NCBI RefSeq assembly: GCF_000350145.1
Contig: NZ_BAOL01000037.1
Span: 1-44,474 of the forward strand
Direction: 5' to 3'
Source: Ilumatobacter nonamiensis YM16-303
GTDB taxonomy: Bacteria > Actinomycetota > Acidimicrobiia > Acidimicrobiales > Ilumatobacteraceae
Length of the DNA stretch: 44,474 nt
The position numbers and the translations under genes are program-made. Under the pieces are notes generated by a model. That model ran no database searches. It was not told the origin of the DNA and saw only the letters and a list, made by a program, of their open reading frames with translations. Position 1 is the first letter of the stretch, and each line of letters starts with the position of its first letter. This document shows positions 1-7,689 of this stretch, piece by piece.

Positions 1-25
1 CCATCGGGTGTCTGACACCCGATGG
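1..25. terminator. Perfect 12-bp inverted repeat, likely terminator of a gene left of the window
   Basis: Bases 1-12 (CCATCGGGTGTC) are exactly complementary to bases 14-25 (GACACCCGATGG) around one central T. As a hairpin this gives a 10-bp stem with a 5-base loop, followed by a modest T-rich stretch at 36-39. It lies before the promoter of the first gene, so a terminator for an unseen upstream gene is the simplest reading. A protein-binding palindrome is the alternative, since the symmetry is perfect to the centre. Confidence 0.6.
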
Positions 26-43
26 TTCACGGTTTTCGAGCCG

Positions 44-56
44 TAGCATCGCGTCG
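44..56 (+). promoter_or_regulatory. Extended leaderless promoter: -10 box TAGCAT
   Basis: TAGCAT at 44-49 matches the actinobacterial TANNNT -10 pattern and is followed by 7 bases and the ATG at 57. Transcription would begin at or beside the start codon, giving a leaderless mRNA. No convincing -35 hexamer is visible. The same geometry recurs at eleven other genes in the window. Confidence 0.45.
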
Positions 57-1604
57 ATGGTCGACCGCCTGAGCTCGCTGACGCTCGACTGGCGGCGGCT
101 CGCCCTCCCGGCGGTGCTTCTCCTCGCGGCCGTGCTGGCCGTCATGCTGCATCGTCCGGGACACCTGCTCGGTGACGACTTCGCGCTCTACCTCCGCCAG
201 GCGCGCAGCATCTTCGACGGCGACACGGGAGCGGTGATCGCCGACAACCGCTTCTCGGTGCTCAACTCCGATCCGCTGTTCAGCCCGGTCGGATACCCGT
301 GGGGCTGGCCGCTGCTGCTGTCACCGTTCGTGTACCTCTGGGGTTTCGATTACGACCGGCTGAAGCTGGTCGAGGTCGCATTGATGCTCGTGTGGCTCAC
401 GTTCGTGCACGGAATCGTCCGTCGCCGGATCGGAGCCCTCCCCGCGCTCGCCGTCGTGACCGTCCTCGGGACGGCCCCGATCCTGCTCGGCCACACCGAA
501 CAGCTGTTGAGCGAGTTCCCGTTCCTCGCAGCGTCCGGATTGTTCCTGTGGATGCTGGACCGGACCCTCGATCGCGGTCGGCTGATCGACGCCTCGATCC
601 GCGACCTCGTCGTGCTGGGGGTGATTGCCGCCGCGGTCTTCAACATCCGTCGCGAGGGCATCGTCCTGCCGCTCGTGATCGCCTCGATCCAGGCAGCAGA
701 ACTGTGGAAGGTGGGTGGGGACCCGGCGCTCGCGAGAGTCCGAGCCGACTGGGCCCGGATCGTTGCCCCTCACCTCGCGTTCTTCGGTGCGGTCGTGACG
801 TTCCAACTGCTGCTGCCGACGACGCTCTTCCCCGAGAACGGCAACAGCCCGGGCAACCTCGATGATCGCTGGAAGGAGTTCCCGCTCATCCTCAGCGACC
901 AGCTCGGTCTCGGCGAAACGATGTGGGTGGGGCTGGTGGTGCTCGCGCTGGCAGCGGTGGGGATCGTGGTCGGTCTCCGGACTCGGCCACGACTGGACCT
1001 CCCGATCCTCGTGCTCGCGGTGCTCAGTGCGCTCACGATCGGGACGCATGTCCGGCGGGTCGATCGCTACTGGTTCCAGGTGACCCCATGGGTGCTCTAC
1101 TTCGCCGTCGCGGCGTGCGTCGCCGCCGGCGTGTGGCTGTGGCGAGGTCGCCGATCCGTCGGCCGATGGCTCGGCGTCGCCCCCGTCGCCGTGCTCCTGA
1201 TCGCACACGCGGTCACGCTGCCGACCGAGATCGATGATGTGCGCCAGTTCGCCGCAGACGGGCGGACCCTGAGCGGTCCGTCGAACCCCGACAGCGTTCC
1301 GCTCTACGACGCGGTGAACGAGATGACCCCACCCGACGCGGTGATCGCCTTCTATCGTGCACGGACGATGACGCTGCTGACCGATCGCCGCTCGTTCCAG
1401 TCGAACCATCTCGACAAGGTCAGCCTCGGTGCCGACTACTTCGCCCAGCGCCGACGTGACTCCGGATGGCAGCCCGATGTCGACGAGATGGCGACGTCGG
1501 GGTTCGTGGAGATCTGGTCGGACGACACGTGGATCCTGTGGCGAATCCCCGACCCGGATGACGGCGCGACCGCCGAATCAGATGTTCCGATGGAGGAAAC
1601 ATGA
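57..1604 (+). CDS. GT-C type integral membrane glycosyltransferase-like protein
   Basis: A 515-residue polytopic membrane protein. A hydrophobic segment (about 16-33) leads into an acidic pair in the first outer loop (DDFALYLRQAR, about 41-51), as in the GT39/ArnT/PMT superfamily, where a loop Asp is catalytic and a polyprenyl-phosphate sugar is the donor. Roughly ten further hydrophobic segments follow, then a soluble C-terminal tail (about 400-515). The substrate cannot be read from sequence. It overlaps the following methyltransferase by 4 bases, so the two are translationally coupled, and a flippase-like gene follows. This suggests a role in building or exporting a surface glycolipid. The ATG at 57 fits the leaderless promoter. 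A non-enzymatic GT-C-fold protein cannot be excluded. Confidence 0.75.
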   Translation: MVDRLSSLTLDWRRLALPAVLLLAAVLAVMLHRPGHLLGDDFALYLRQARSIFDGDTGAVIADNRFSVLNSDPLFSPVGYPWGWPLLLSPFVYLWGFDYDRLKLVEVALMLVWLTFVHGIVRRRIGALPALAVVTVLGTAPILLGHTEQLLSEFPFLAASGLFLWMLDRTLDRGRLIDASIRDLVVLGVIAAAVFNIRREGIVLPLVIASIQAAELWKVGGDPALARVRADWARIVAPHLAFFGAVVTFQLLLPTTLFPENGNSPGNLDDRWKEFPLILSDQLGLGETMWVGLVVLALAAVGIVVGLRTRPRLDLPILVLAVLSALTIGTHVRRVDRYWFQVTPWVLYFAVAACVAAGVWLWRGRRSVGRWLGVAPVAVLLIAHAVTLPTEIDDVRQFAADGRTLSGPSNPDSVPLYDAVNEMTPPDAVIAFYRARTMTLLTDRRSFQSNHLDKVSLGADYFAQRRRDSGWQPDVDEMATSGFVEIWSDDTWILWRIPDPDDGATAESDVPMEET

Positions 1605-2203
1605 CCGACACCGACGTCCCCACCGGGAACACGTACGACAAGTACGGCACCACGAATCCGATCGAACGGAAGATGATGGAGGGCTTCTTCGCGGCGCTCG
1701 ATCGGTTCGTCGACGGCTTGGCGCCGACTCGGATCCTCGAGGTCGGAGTCGGCGAGGGCATCGTCTCCGAGCGGCTCGCGACGCGCTTTCCGGATGCGAA
1801 GATCGTCGGACTCGATCTCCCGGACCCGGAGCTCGCCGCCGAGTGGACGGCGCAGGACCTGATGTGCATGTTCGCGGACGTGGTCGCGCTCCCGGCGCCC
1901 GACGATGCCTTCGACCTCGTCGTGGCGATCGAGGTGTTCGAGCACTTCGACGACCCGCCCGCTGCGCTCCGTGAACTGGCTCGCGTGTGTACGTCCGATC
2001 TGCTGGCTTCGGTTCCGTTCGAGCCGATCTGGAGGATCGGGAACATGGCGCGTGGCCGGTACCTCCGTGACCTCGGGAACACGCCTGGCCACATCAACCA
2101 CTGGGGTCGCCGCGGGTTCACCAAGTTCGTCGACGGTGAGTTCGAGGTGCAGGGCGTGGCGAGCCCGCTCCCGTGGACGATGGTCCACGCTCGTGTGCGC
2201 TGA
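1601..2203 (+). CDS. Class I SAM-dependent methyltransferase
   Basis: A 200-residue protein with a Rossmann-fold methyltransferase core. Motif I (EVGVGEG, about 47-53) binds SAM, an acidic motif II follows (LDLPDPE, about 71-77), and a motif IV-like block has FDLVVAIEVFEHFDDP (about 104-119). This is the Methyltransf_11/ubiE-like arrangement. The ATG lies inside the stop of the preceding gene (ATGA overlap), and the next gene starts 3 bases after this stop, so the three form one operon. Neighbours suggest a lipid, sugar or polyprenyl acceptor, but that is inference. The length is near the lower end for the family and the fold looks complete. Confidence 0.85.
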   Translation: MTDTDVPTGNTYDKYGTTNPIERKMMEGFFAALDRFVDGLAPTRILEVGVGEGIVSERLATRFPDAKIVGLDLPDPELAAEWTAQDLMCMFADVVALPAPDDAFDLVVAIEVFEHFDDPPAALRELARVCTSDLLASVPFEPIWRIGNMARGRYLRDLGNTPGHINHWGRRGFTKFVDGEFEVQGVASPLPWTMVHARVR

Positions 2204-2206
2204 AGC

Positions 2207-3130
2207 GTGAACCGACAACGCCTGGTCGCCAGCCTCGGCGCAGTCATCGGCATCGCTGGGATCGCGTTCGTCGCCGCCAAGCTGTACTCCGGGCGCGACG
2301 AGTTCATCGAGGCCCTGCGCCAGTCCGATCCGGCCTGGCTGATCGCCGCCGGTGTCGCCGGCCTGACGGCGATTCTCGGGATCGGCGTGGTGTGGATCGC
2401 GATCGTGCGCGCCCGCGACGCCGTGGCCCCGGCGGGAGCCGGAATGAGGTGGTTCTGCGTCGGTCAACTCGGCAAGTACGTCCCCGGCGGAATCTGGCCG
2501 GTCGTCGGGCAGGGAGAGTTGGCACACCGCGGTGGTGTCGGGCGGACCGACGCGTACGCCGGCACCGCCGTCTCGATGCTGTCGACGCTCGCGGGCGCGG
2601 CCACGGTGGCGGTCGTCGCTGGATTCGCCTCGCCGGACGACCGGTGGGTCCCGGCGCTTCTCCTGGGTCTCGGGCTCGTTGTCGGACTGGCGGTGCTCGG
2701 ACTCGATCCACTGCGGCGCCGCGCCGCGGCGGTGACGGCTTCGCTGTCCCGCGGTCGGCTCACACTGCCGTCGGCCCTCAGCTTCACGAGATGGACCCTG
2801 TTCCACGTGCCGGTGTGGCTGGCGTTCAGTGCGGCCAATCTCTTCGCAATCATCGCATTGAACGGTCCGCACGGGGTCGGATTCACCGTCGACCTGGTGT
2901 TCGTCACCTGCGTTGCGTGGATGGCCGGATTCGTCATCGTCGGGCTTCCGGGAGGCATCGGTGTTCGGGAAGCCGTCTTCGTGTCGCTGATGACGCCGAC
3001 GCTGGGAGCGGGCTTGGCAGTGACCGTCGCGGTGGTCGCCCGATTCGTGTCGATCCTCGTCGATCTCGTTGCCGCAGGAGGCTCGGTCGTGGTCGCTCGG
3101 CGCGTCGACGATCGTCGTGCCGCCGCCTGA
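2207..3130 (+). CDS. Flippase-like / lysylphosphatidylglycerol synthase TM-domain protein (UPF0104)
   Basis: A 307-residue membrane protein with about eight hydrophobic segments. The GQLGKYVPGGIWPVVGQ stretch (about 86-102) and the later GLPGGIGVREAVF block (about 245-257) are typical of the LPG_synthase_TM/AglD family, whose members resemble the flippase half of MprF and are often found with glycosyltransferases. The GTG start at 2207 is 3 bases from the previous stop. It probably completes a three-gene operon (GT-C protein, methyltransferase, flippase-like protein) for surface lipid or glycan assembly. There is no soluble LPG synthetase domain, so lysine transfer is not implied. Confidence 0.8.
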   Translation: MNRQRLVASLGAVIGIAGIAFVAAKLYSGRDEFIEALRQSDPAWLIAAGVAGLTAILGIGVVWIAIVRARDAVAPAGAGMRWFCVGQLGKYVPGGIWPVVGQGELAHRGGVGRTDAYAGTAVSMLSTLAGAATVAVVAGFASPDDRWVPALLLGLGLVVGLAVLGLDPLRRRAAAVTASLSRGRLTLPSALSFTRWTLFHVPVWLAFSAANLFAIIALNGPHGVGFTVDLVFVTCVAWMAGFVIVGLPGGIGVREAVFVSLMTPTLGAGLAVTVAVVARFVSILVDLVAAGGSVVVARRVDDRRAAA

Positions 3131-3246
3131 CGCGTGACGAGCCGCGACCGGCACCACGAGACCGGTACGTCGAGTCGGCGGATCGCTCCGCCCGATGCCC
3201 CGGGTGACCCGGCGAGGTGCGCCTGCGTGAGCGGCCCCGGAATCGC

Positions 3247-3262
3247 TAGTGTTCCCGTCGTC
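3247..3262 (+). promoter_or_regulatory. Leaderless -10 box TAGTGT for the Fur-family gene
   Basis: TAGTGT (3247-3252) lies 10 bases before the ATG at 3263. This favours that start over an in-frame upstream codon at 3134, which would add 43 residues of low-complexity sequence absent from Fur proteins. Confidence 0.4.
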
Positions 3263-3712
3263 ATGGCTGCGACCACCGAACTCGACCGCGTCGTCACCGA
3301 TCGGCTCGAGCGCCACGAGCTCCGATACACCTCGGGACGGCGAGCGATCGTGGCTGCGCTGCGAGCTGCGGACGGTCCGATCACGCTGCCCGATCTGTTG
3401 GATCTCGCGCCGACGCTTCCGCAGAGTTCGGCGTACCGCAATCTCGCCCTCATGGAAGAGGCGGGCGTGGTGCGCCGAGTCGTGCACCGCGCCGACTATG
3501 CCCACTTCGAGCTGGCCGAGGAACTGACCGAACATCACCACCACATGATCTGCGAGAGCTGCGGCTCGGTTCAGGACTTCACGCTTCCTGCCAAGGTCGA
3601 GCGGACGCTCGACGCGGCGTTCCGCGAGATCGCCGAACAAGCCGGAGCGACCGAAACCAGTCATCTGATCGACCTCTTCGTGGTCTGCGGCGACTGCCCC
3701 GCTGATCGATGA
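3263..3712 (+). CDS. zur: Fur-family metalloregulator, probably the zinc regulator Zur
   Basis: A 149-residue Fur-family protein. An N-terminal winged helix (about 10-85) contains the recognition segment LPQSSAYRNLALMEEAG. A histidine run (EHHHH, 90-94) and a CESCG pair (C97, C100) lie in the dimer domain, and CGDC (C142, C145) ends the protein. The two CxxC pairs fit the structural zinc site of the family. The gene converges on znuC with only 4 bases between stops and sits next to znuA-znuB, which favours Zur over an iron-type Fur. In zinc excess it would be expected to repress the znu promoters at 4514-4564. The upstream start at 3134 is rejected as unlike the family. Confidence 0.8.
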   Translation: MAATTELDRVVTDRLERHELRYTSGRRAIVAALRAADGPITLPDLLDLAPTLPQSSAYRNLALMEEAGVVRRVVHRADYAHFELAEELTEHHHHMICESCGSVQDFTLPAKVERTLDAAFREIAEQAGATETSHLIDLFVVCGDCPADR

Positions 3713-3716
3713 CGAA

Positions 3717-4538
3717 TCAGTGGTGGTGTGCGTCGTCGACGGTGATCGAACCGTCGCCCAGGTCGAGCACTCGGCCCTGATAGGCGCGGCGCAGGTTGCG
3801 GGCAACGAGTACGTCCGACGGTGATCCGGCGGCGATGAGGTCGGTGTTCAGCATGAGCACTCGGTCGGCCCTGGCCGCCTCGTCGAGATCGTGGGTCGCG
3901 ACCACGACGACCCGGCCGGAATCGCGCTGTTCGTCGATCGCATGCCGGATGAGCTGGGAGGACGCGAGGTCCAGACCGGCAACCGGCTCATCGAGCAGGA
4001 TGATCTCCGCGTCTTGCGCGAGGCCCTGGGCGATGAACACTCGCTGGCGTTGACCGCCGGACATGTCCGCCAGCTGGCGGTTCGCGAGGTCGGCGACACC
4101 GAGGAGTTCGAGGACGTCGTCCACCCGGCGACGGTCACGAGCACTGGCGCGACGGAGTCGCCGCCGTGACGGTTGCGCTAGCGCGACGACTTCGCGCGCG
4201 GTGACGAGGAGATGTCGTGACGCGTGCTGCGACTGCAGGACGTATGCGACCCGCGAGCCGAGACGGGGCGGCTCGCCACCGATGAGGACCGTTCCCCGAC
4301 GAGGTGAGATCAATCCGCTGATGACGTGCAGCAGCGTCGACTTGCCCGAACCGTTCGGACCGACCACGGCGGTGTAGCCGGGCTCGATTCGGACCTGATC
4401 GATTCTCAGCACGGAGTTCCCGCCCCGGTCGACATCGAGGTCGTCGATGTCGACCGCGAGCCGCTCGGTGTCGGTTGTGTTCATGGGATCCATTCGTTCG
4501 ACCCGAGCAAGAGTTGTGATTCTTGGAATCATTCCCAT
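3717..4538 (-). CDS. znuC: Zinc ABC transporter ATP-binding protein
   Basis: A 273-residue ABC ATPase from the chosen start. It has Walker A (VGPNGSGKS, about 60-67), signature SGGQ (about 160-163), Walker B (IILLDEP, about 179-184) and the switch His in ATHD (about 216). The protein ends in HHH. It should energise ZnuB to import zinc delivered by ZnuA. It is unusual in being divergent from znuA-znuB rather than co-directional. The start is uncertain: ATG 4538 sits 8 bases after a TAGCTT -10 box (leaderless), ATG 4532 is 8 bases after a GGAGG, and ATG 4484 gives the shortest product (255 aa). All lie in or next to the 4526-4564 palindrome. The ABC core is intact in each case. Confidence 0.87.
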   Translation of the reverse strand: MGMIPRITTLARVERMDPMNTTDTERLAVDIDDLDVDRGGNSVLRIDQVRIEPGYTAVVGPNGSGKSTLLHVISGLISPRRGTVLIGGEPPRLGSRVAYVLQSQHASRHLLVTAREVVALAQPSRRRLRRASARDRRRVDDVLELLGVADLANRQLADMSGGQRQRVFIAQGLAQDAEIILLDEPVAGLDLASSQLIRHAIDEQRDSGRVVVVATHDLDEAARADRVLMLNTDLIAAGSPSDVLVARNLRRAYQGRVLDLGDGSITVDDAHHH

Positions 4539-4551
4539 AACCTCCGAAGCT
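4514..4551 (+). promoter_or_regulatory. znuA promoter with operator-like core in the spacer
   Basis: A -35-like TTGTGA (4514-4519), an 18-base spacer and -10 TAACCT (4538-4543) lead, after 8 bases, to the znuA ATG at 4552. The spacer contains the perfect GGAAT-C-ATTCC palindrome (4525-4535). This resembles the AT-rich actinobacterial Zur box pattern TGAAAATnATTTTCA, so zinc repression by the neighbouring Fur-family protein is the likely control. Regulator identity is inference. Confidence 0.6.
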
Positions 4552-4564
4552 ATGGGAAGAATTC
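4526..4564. promoter_or_regulatory. 39-bp imperfect palindrome at the divergent znuC/znuA start region (candidate Zur operator)
   Basis: The sequence is symmetric about 4545, with 15 of 19 base pairs matching. The outer GAAT/ATTC and inner TTCCCATA/TATGGGAA blocks are perfect. Each half carries a -10-like box (TAACCT on plus, TAGCTT on minus) and an ATG (4552 plus, 4538 minus) in mirrored positions. The two half-sites read TTGGAATCATTCCCATA and TTGAGAATTCTTCCCATA, so it looks like a pair of related operator sites controlling both directions. Confidence 0.65.
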
Positions 4565-5712
4565 TCAATACTATCCGGGCCTCGGCGATTGTGACCCTTG
4601 CAGCCAGCGCCGTCGCGTGTGGGTCGGATTCGAGCGCGGACGATGCCGGCGCACAAACGGACGGGTCGGCAGCTCCGGAGACCGCCGACCTGCCCACGAT
4701 CGTCGTGACCACGAACATCCTGGGCGACATCGTCTCCGAAGCCGTCGGTCCCCATGCCGAGGTCGAGGTGATCATGTCGCTCGGGACCGATCCGCACGAC
4801 TTCGCACCGTCGGCCCGTCAGGCCGAGACGATGGAGAACGCCGACCTGCTCGTCGTGAACGGCGCAGGCTTCGAGGAGGGGATGCTCGACATCATCGCGA
4901 ACGTCCAGGACTCCGGGACACCGGTCTTCACGTTCGCCGACCAGGTCGAGCTCCTCCAGTTCGACGGCGAGCGCAGCCACGAGGACGAGCACTCGGACGA
5001 GGAGGAGCACGCCGACGAGGAACACAGCCACGACGACGACCACTCGGACGACGAGGGGCATGCTGACGACGAGCATTCCGACGAGGAAGAGCACTCGGAC
5101 GACGAGGAGCATGCTGACGAGGAGCATTCCGACGGGGAAGAGCACTCCGACGACGAGCATGAGCACGAGGAGGGAAGCGACGACCCGCACATCTGGACCG
5201 ACCCGACTCGCATCGCCACGGCCGTCGCCGAGTTGGAGGTCGCGGTCGCGGAACTCGACGGTGTGGACGACGCCGCACTGGCGACATCGTTCGATGAGTA
5301 CGTCGCTTCCCTCGATGAACTCGACGCCTCCATGGAGTCGACGCTGGATGTCGTTCCCGACGAGGGCCGAATCCTGGTGACCAACCACGAGGTCTTCGGC
5401 TACTTCGCCGATCGATACGACTTCGAGGTTCTGGGCGCGATCATCCCGTCGCTGACGACGAACGCCGAAGCGTCGGCGTCCGACATCGAAGAACTCGCCG
5501 CGTTGATCACCGCCGAAGGGGTTCCCGCGATCTTCGGCGAGACCACCCAGTCATCACAGCTGGCCGACGTTCTCGCGGACGAGATCGGAGGCGACGTCGA
5601 AGTCGTCGAGCTCTACAGTGAGAGCCTCGGCGAGGAGGGTTCCGGCGCCGAGACCTACATTGCGATGATGAGCACCAACGCGAACCGCATCGCTGAAGCA
5701 CTCGCGCCGTGA
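4552..5712 (+). CDS. znuA: Zinc-binding lipoprotein of the Znu ABC transporter, with expanded His/acid loop
   Basis: A 386-residue cluster A-I metal-binding protein. The first 22 residues form a lipoprotein signal (AIVTLAASAVAC, lipid Cys23). Metal-site motifs include the DPHDFAPS His, the PHIWTDP His after the loop, the TNHEVFGY His and a late acidic region near IFGETTQSS. Between the first two, residues about 140-210 form a loop rich in His, Asp and Glu with 14 histidines, built from tandem 51-base repeats. His-rich loops of this kind distinguish zinc from manganese binders. ATG 4552 is chosen because it gives a clean signal peptide and fits the leaderless promoter; longer in-frame starts at 4447 and 4483 would precede the promoter. 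znuB follows 39 bases later. Confidence 0.9.
   Translation: MGRILNTIRASAIVTLAASAVACGSDSSADDAGAQTDGSAAPETADLPTIVVTTNILGDIVSEAVGPHAEVEVIMSLGTDPHDFAPSARQAETMENADLLVVNGAGFEEGMLDIIANVQDSGTPVFTFADQVELLQFDGERSHEDEHSDEEEHADEEHSHDDDHSDDEGHADDEHSDEEEHSDDEEHADEEHSDGEEHSDDEHEHEEGSDDPHIWTDPTRIATAVAELEVAVAELDGVDDAALATSFDEYVASLDELDASMESTLDVVPDEGRILVTNHEVFGYFADRYDFEVLGAIIPSLTTNAEASASDIEELAALITAEGVPAIFGETTQSSQLADVLADEIGGDVEVVELYSESLGEEGSGAETYIAMMSTNANRIAEALAP
4996..5148 (+). repeat. Three in-frame 51-bp tandem repeats inside znuA
   Basis: Units lie at 4996-5046, 5047-5097 and 5098-5148, each 17 codons. The second and third differ at 4 of 51 bases; the first is more diverged but keeps the same HAD(E/D)EHS frame. 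They encode the His/Asp/Glu loop and appear to have arisen by recent in-frame duplication. Confidence 0.8.
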
Positions 5713-5751
5713 CCCAACGGGTCTCGTCCGTGCGAGACGGCACCGAACGAC

Positions 5752-6633
5752 ATGATCAACTTCTTTCTTGACGCTTACGCATCGGACATCACGCGACGAG
5801 CGCTCGTCGGAGGTCTTCTCGCCGCCACGATGACATCGTTGATCGGGACATGGGTCGTGATCCGTGGGCTCGCGTTCTTCGGCGATGCGATGGCGCACGG
5901 TGTTCTGCCCGGGATCGCTCTCGCGGTGGTGTGGGGGTTCGATCTCACCCTGGGCGCCGCAGCCAGCGCGATCGTGATGGTGCTCGGGATCAATCTCGTC
6001 CACCGCACGACGAAGCTGTCCGACGACACCGGGATCGGATTGCTGTTCGTCGGCATGCTCGCATTGGGTGTCGTGATCATCAGCAAACAGAACTCGTTCG
6101 CGGGCGACCTGACCGGGTTCCTCTTCGGCGACGTCCTCGGCGTCCGCAACAACGAACTTCTCCTCGGCCTCGCAGCCCTCGTCATCACGATCGTCGGCGT
6201 CGTCGTCGGACACCGCTCGTTCCTCGCGCTCTCGATCGGTGCGGACAAGGCGGCGACACTCGGCCTCCGACCGGGGCTCGCACACGTGGCGATGCTGGTG
6301 TTGCTGTCACTGACGGTCGTCGCCAGCTTTCGTGTCGTCGGGACATTGCTCGTGTTCGGATTTCTCGTGGCGCCGCCCGCCACCGCTGTGCTGCTGGTGC
6401 GACGCGTCCCCACCGCCATGGTGGTCGCCGTCGGCTTCGGTTGGCTCGCCGTCGTGCTCGGGCTCGCGATCAGCTACCACGCGGACACCGCAGCGTCGGC
6501 GACCGTTGCCGGCATCGCCGTGGGGCAGTTCTTCGCCGTGCTGATCGTCTCCGAAGCGGTCCACGCGATCGGCCGGAGGCGACAGTCGGGTGCCGCCAGA
6601 AGCGATGCTCCGGTCGCGAGCGCTTCGACGTGA
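5752..6633 (+). CDS. znuB: Zinc ABC transporter permease
   Basis: A 293-residue ABC-3 family permease with about eight hydrophobic segments. Family landmarks include the LAFFGDAMAHGVLPGIA segment (about 40-56) and the FRVVGTLLVFGFLVAPPATA segment (about 204-223). It should form the membrane channel with ZnuC and receive zinc from ZnuA. It follows znuA by 39 bases in the same orientation and is presumably co-transcribed from the znuA promoter. The length is slightly above the usual 260-280 residues because of a polar C-terminal tail. Confidence 0.9.
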   Translation: MINFFLDAYASDITRRALVGGLLAATMTSLIGTWVVIRGLAFFGDAMAHGVLPGIALAVVWGFDLTLGAAASAIVMVLGINLVHRTTKLSDDTGIGLLFVGMLALGVVIISKQNSFAGDLTGFLFGDVLGVRNNELLLGLAALVITIVGVVVGHRSFLALSIGADKAATLGLRPGLAHVAMLVLLSLTVVASFRVVGTLLVFGFLVAPPATAVLLVRRVPTAMVVAVGFGWLAVVLGLAISYHADTAASATVAGIAVGQFFAVLIVSEAVHAIGRRRQSGAARSDAPVASAST

Positions 6634-6690
6634 CGTCGTTGGAACCGTCCGGCGCCCGGTGCGCACCACGTCTCCCGCACGTTCGATCGC

Positions 6691-6705
6691 TACGCTCTGC
6701 TCGCA
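6691..6705 (+). promoter_or_regulatory. Leaderless -10 box TACGCT for the GT2 gene
   Basis: TACGCT (6691-6696) is followed by 9 bases and the GTG at 6706, supporting that start and an independent promoter after znuB. Confidence 0.4.
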
Positions 6706-7689
6706 GTGTCCAGGCCCGTCAAGCTCATCATCCAGATTCCGTGCTGGAACGAAGAGGCAACCCTTCCTGAGACGCTCGCCGACCTCCCACGTGAGGTGCC
6801 CGGCGTCGATGTCGTCGAATGGCTCGTCATCGACGACGGCAGCGACGACCGAACGGTGGAGGTCGCCCGCGAGAACGGCGTGGACCATGTCGTGTCGCAT
6901 GCGCGGAACAAGGGGCTCGCCGCTGCGTTCATGACCGGGCTCGACGCGTGCCTCGCTGCGGGCGCCGACGTCATCGTCAACACCGATGCCGACAACCAGT
7001 ACCGGGGTGATTCCATCGTCGACCTCGTGGCCCCGGTGGTGACCGGTCGGGCGGACGTGGTCGTCGGAGAGCGGCCCATCGACAGCATCGACGACTTCTC
7101 GCGGTCGAAGAAGTTCCTGCAGCGCCTGGGAAGCAGGATCGTGCGACGTTTCTCGGGCACCGGCGTGAAGGACGCCGCGAGCGGATTCCGTGCGTACAAC
7201 CGTGACGCCGCGCTCCAGGTGCAGGTGTTCGGCCGGTACTCCTACACGATGGAGACGATCATCCAGGCCGGGTGGAACCGGTTGGCCGTGGAGTCGGTGC
7301 CGATCGAGGTCAACCCCAAGACCCGGGACTCCAAGCTGGTGCGCAGTGTGCCGCAGTACCTGTGGCGATCGGGTCAGGCGATCGTGCGGAGCTTCGCGCT
7401 CTACAAGCCGTTCCGGTTCTTCTTCTTCCTCGGCTGCGTGCCGCTGCTGATCGGAATGCTCCTCGTGCTGCGTTGGCTGCTCCTCTACGCGATCGAGGAC
7501 GAGTACCAGAGCCGAGTTCCGAGTCTGCTGACCGGATTCGGCTTCCTGGTCGTGGCGGTCCAGATCTGGGGGATCGCGTTCCTCGCGGATCTTCAGGCGG
7601 CCAACCGGCGCGTGCTCGAGGACCTGCGGGTGGCCGCCCGACGTCGGGAATTCGACGCGAACAGCTCCGATTCGTCACCGGACGACTGA
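6706..7689 (+). CDS. GT2 family glycosyltransferase, polyprenyl-phosphate sugar synthase type
   Basis: A 327-residue GT-A enzyme. The nucleotide-sugar site has IPCWNEE (11-17), VIDDGSDD (about 41-48) and the metal-binding DxD in NTDADNQY (D94, D96). The DAASGFRAYNRD block is typical of DPM1/DpgS-like enzymes. Two C-terminal hydrophobic segments (about 240-262 and 275-297) anchor it in the membrane. Such enzymes charge polyprenyl phosphate with a hexose for use by GT-C transferases, two of which lie nearby (57-1604 and 7675-9336). The tail overlaps the convergent membrane gene by 15 bases. The sugar is unknown. Confidence 0.88.
   Translation: MSRPVKLIIQIPCWNEEATLPETLADLPREVPGVDVVEWLVIDDGSDDRTVEVARENGVDHVVSHARNKGLAAAFMTGLDACLAAGADVIVNTDADNQYRGDSIVDLVAPVVTGRADVVVGERPIDSIDDFSRSKKFLQRLGSRIVRRFSGTGVKDAASGFRAYNRDAALQVQVFGRYSYTMETIIQAGWNRLAVESVPIEVNPKTRDSKLVRSVPQYLWRSGQAIVRSFALYKPFRFFFFLGCVPLLIGMLLVLRWLLLYAIEDEYQSRVPSLLTGFGFLVVAVQIWGIAFLADLQAANRRVLEDLRVAARRREFDANSSDSSPDD

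Noticed and set aside
1436-3805. 789-codon open frame on the minus strand under the methyltransferase and flippase genes
   Set aside because: Low-complexity charged translation, no domain, and complete overlap with three genes that have clear motifs and operon spacing.
4996-5148. Tandem repeats resembling a short CRISPR array
   Set aside because: The units are contiguous, without unique spacers, keep the reading frame of znuA and encode a metal-binding loop.
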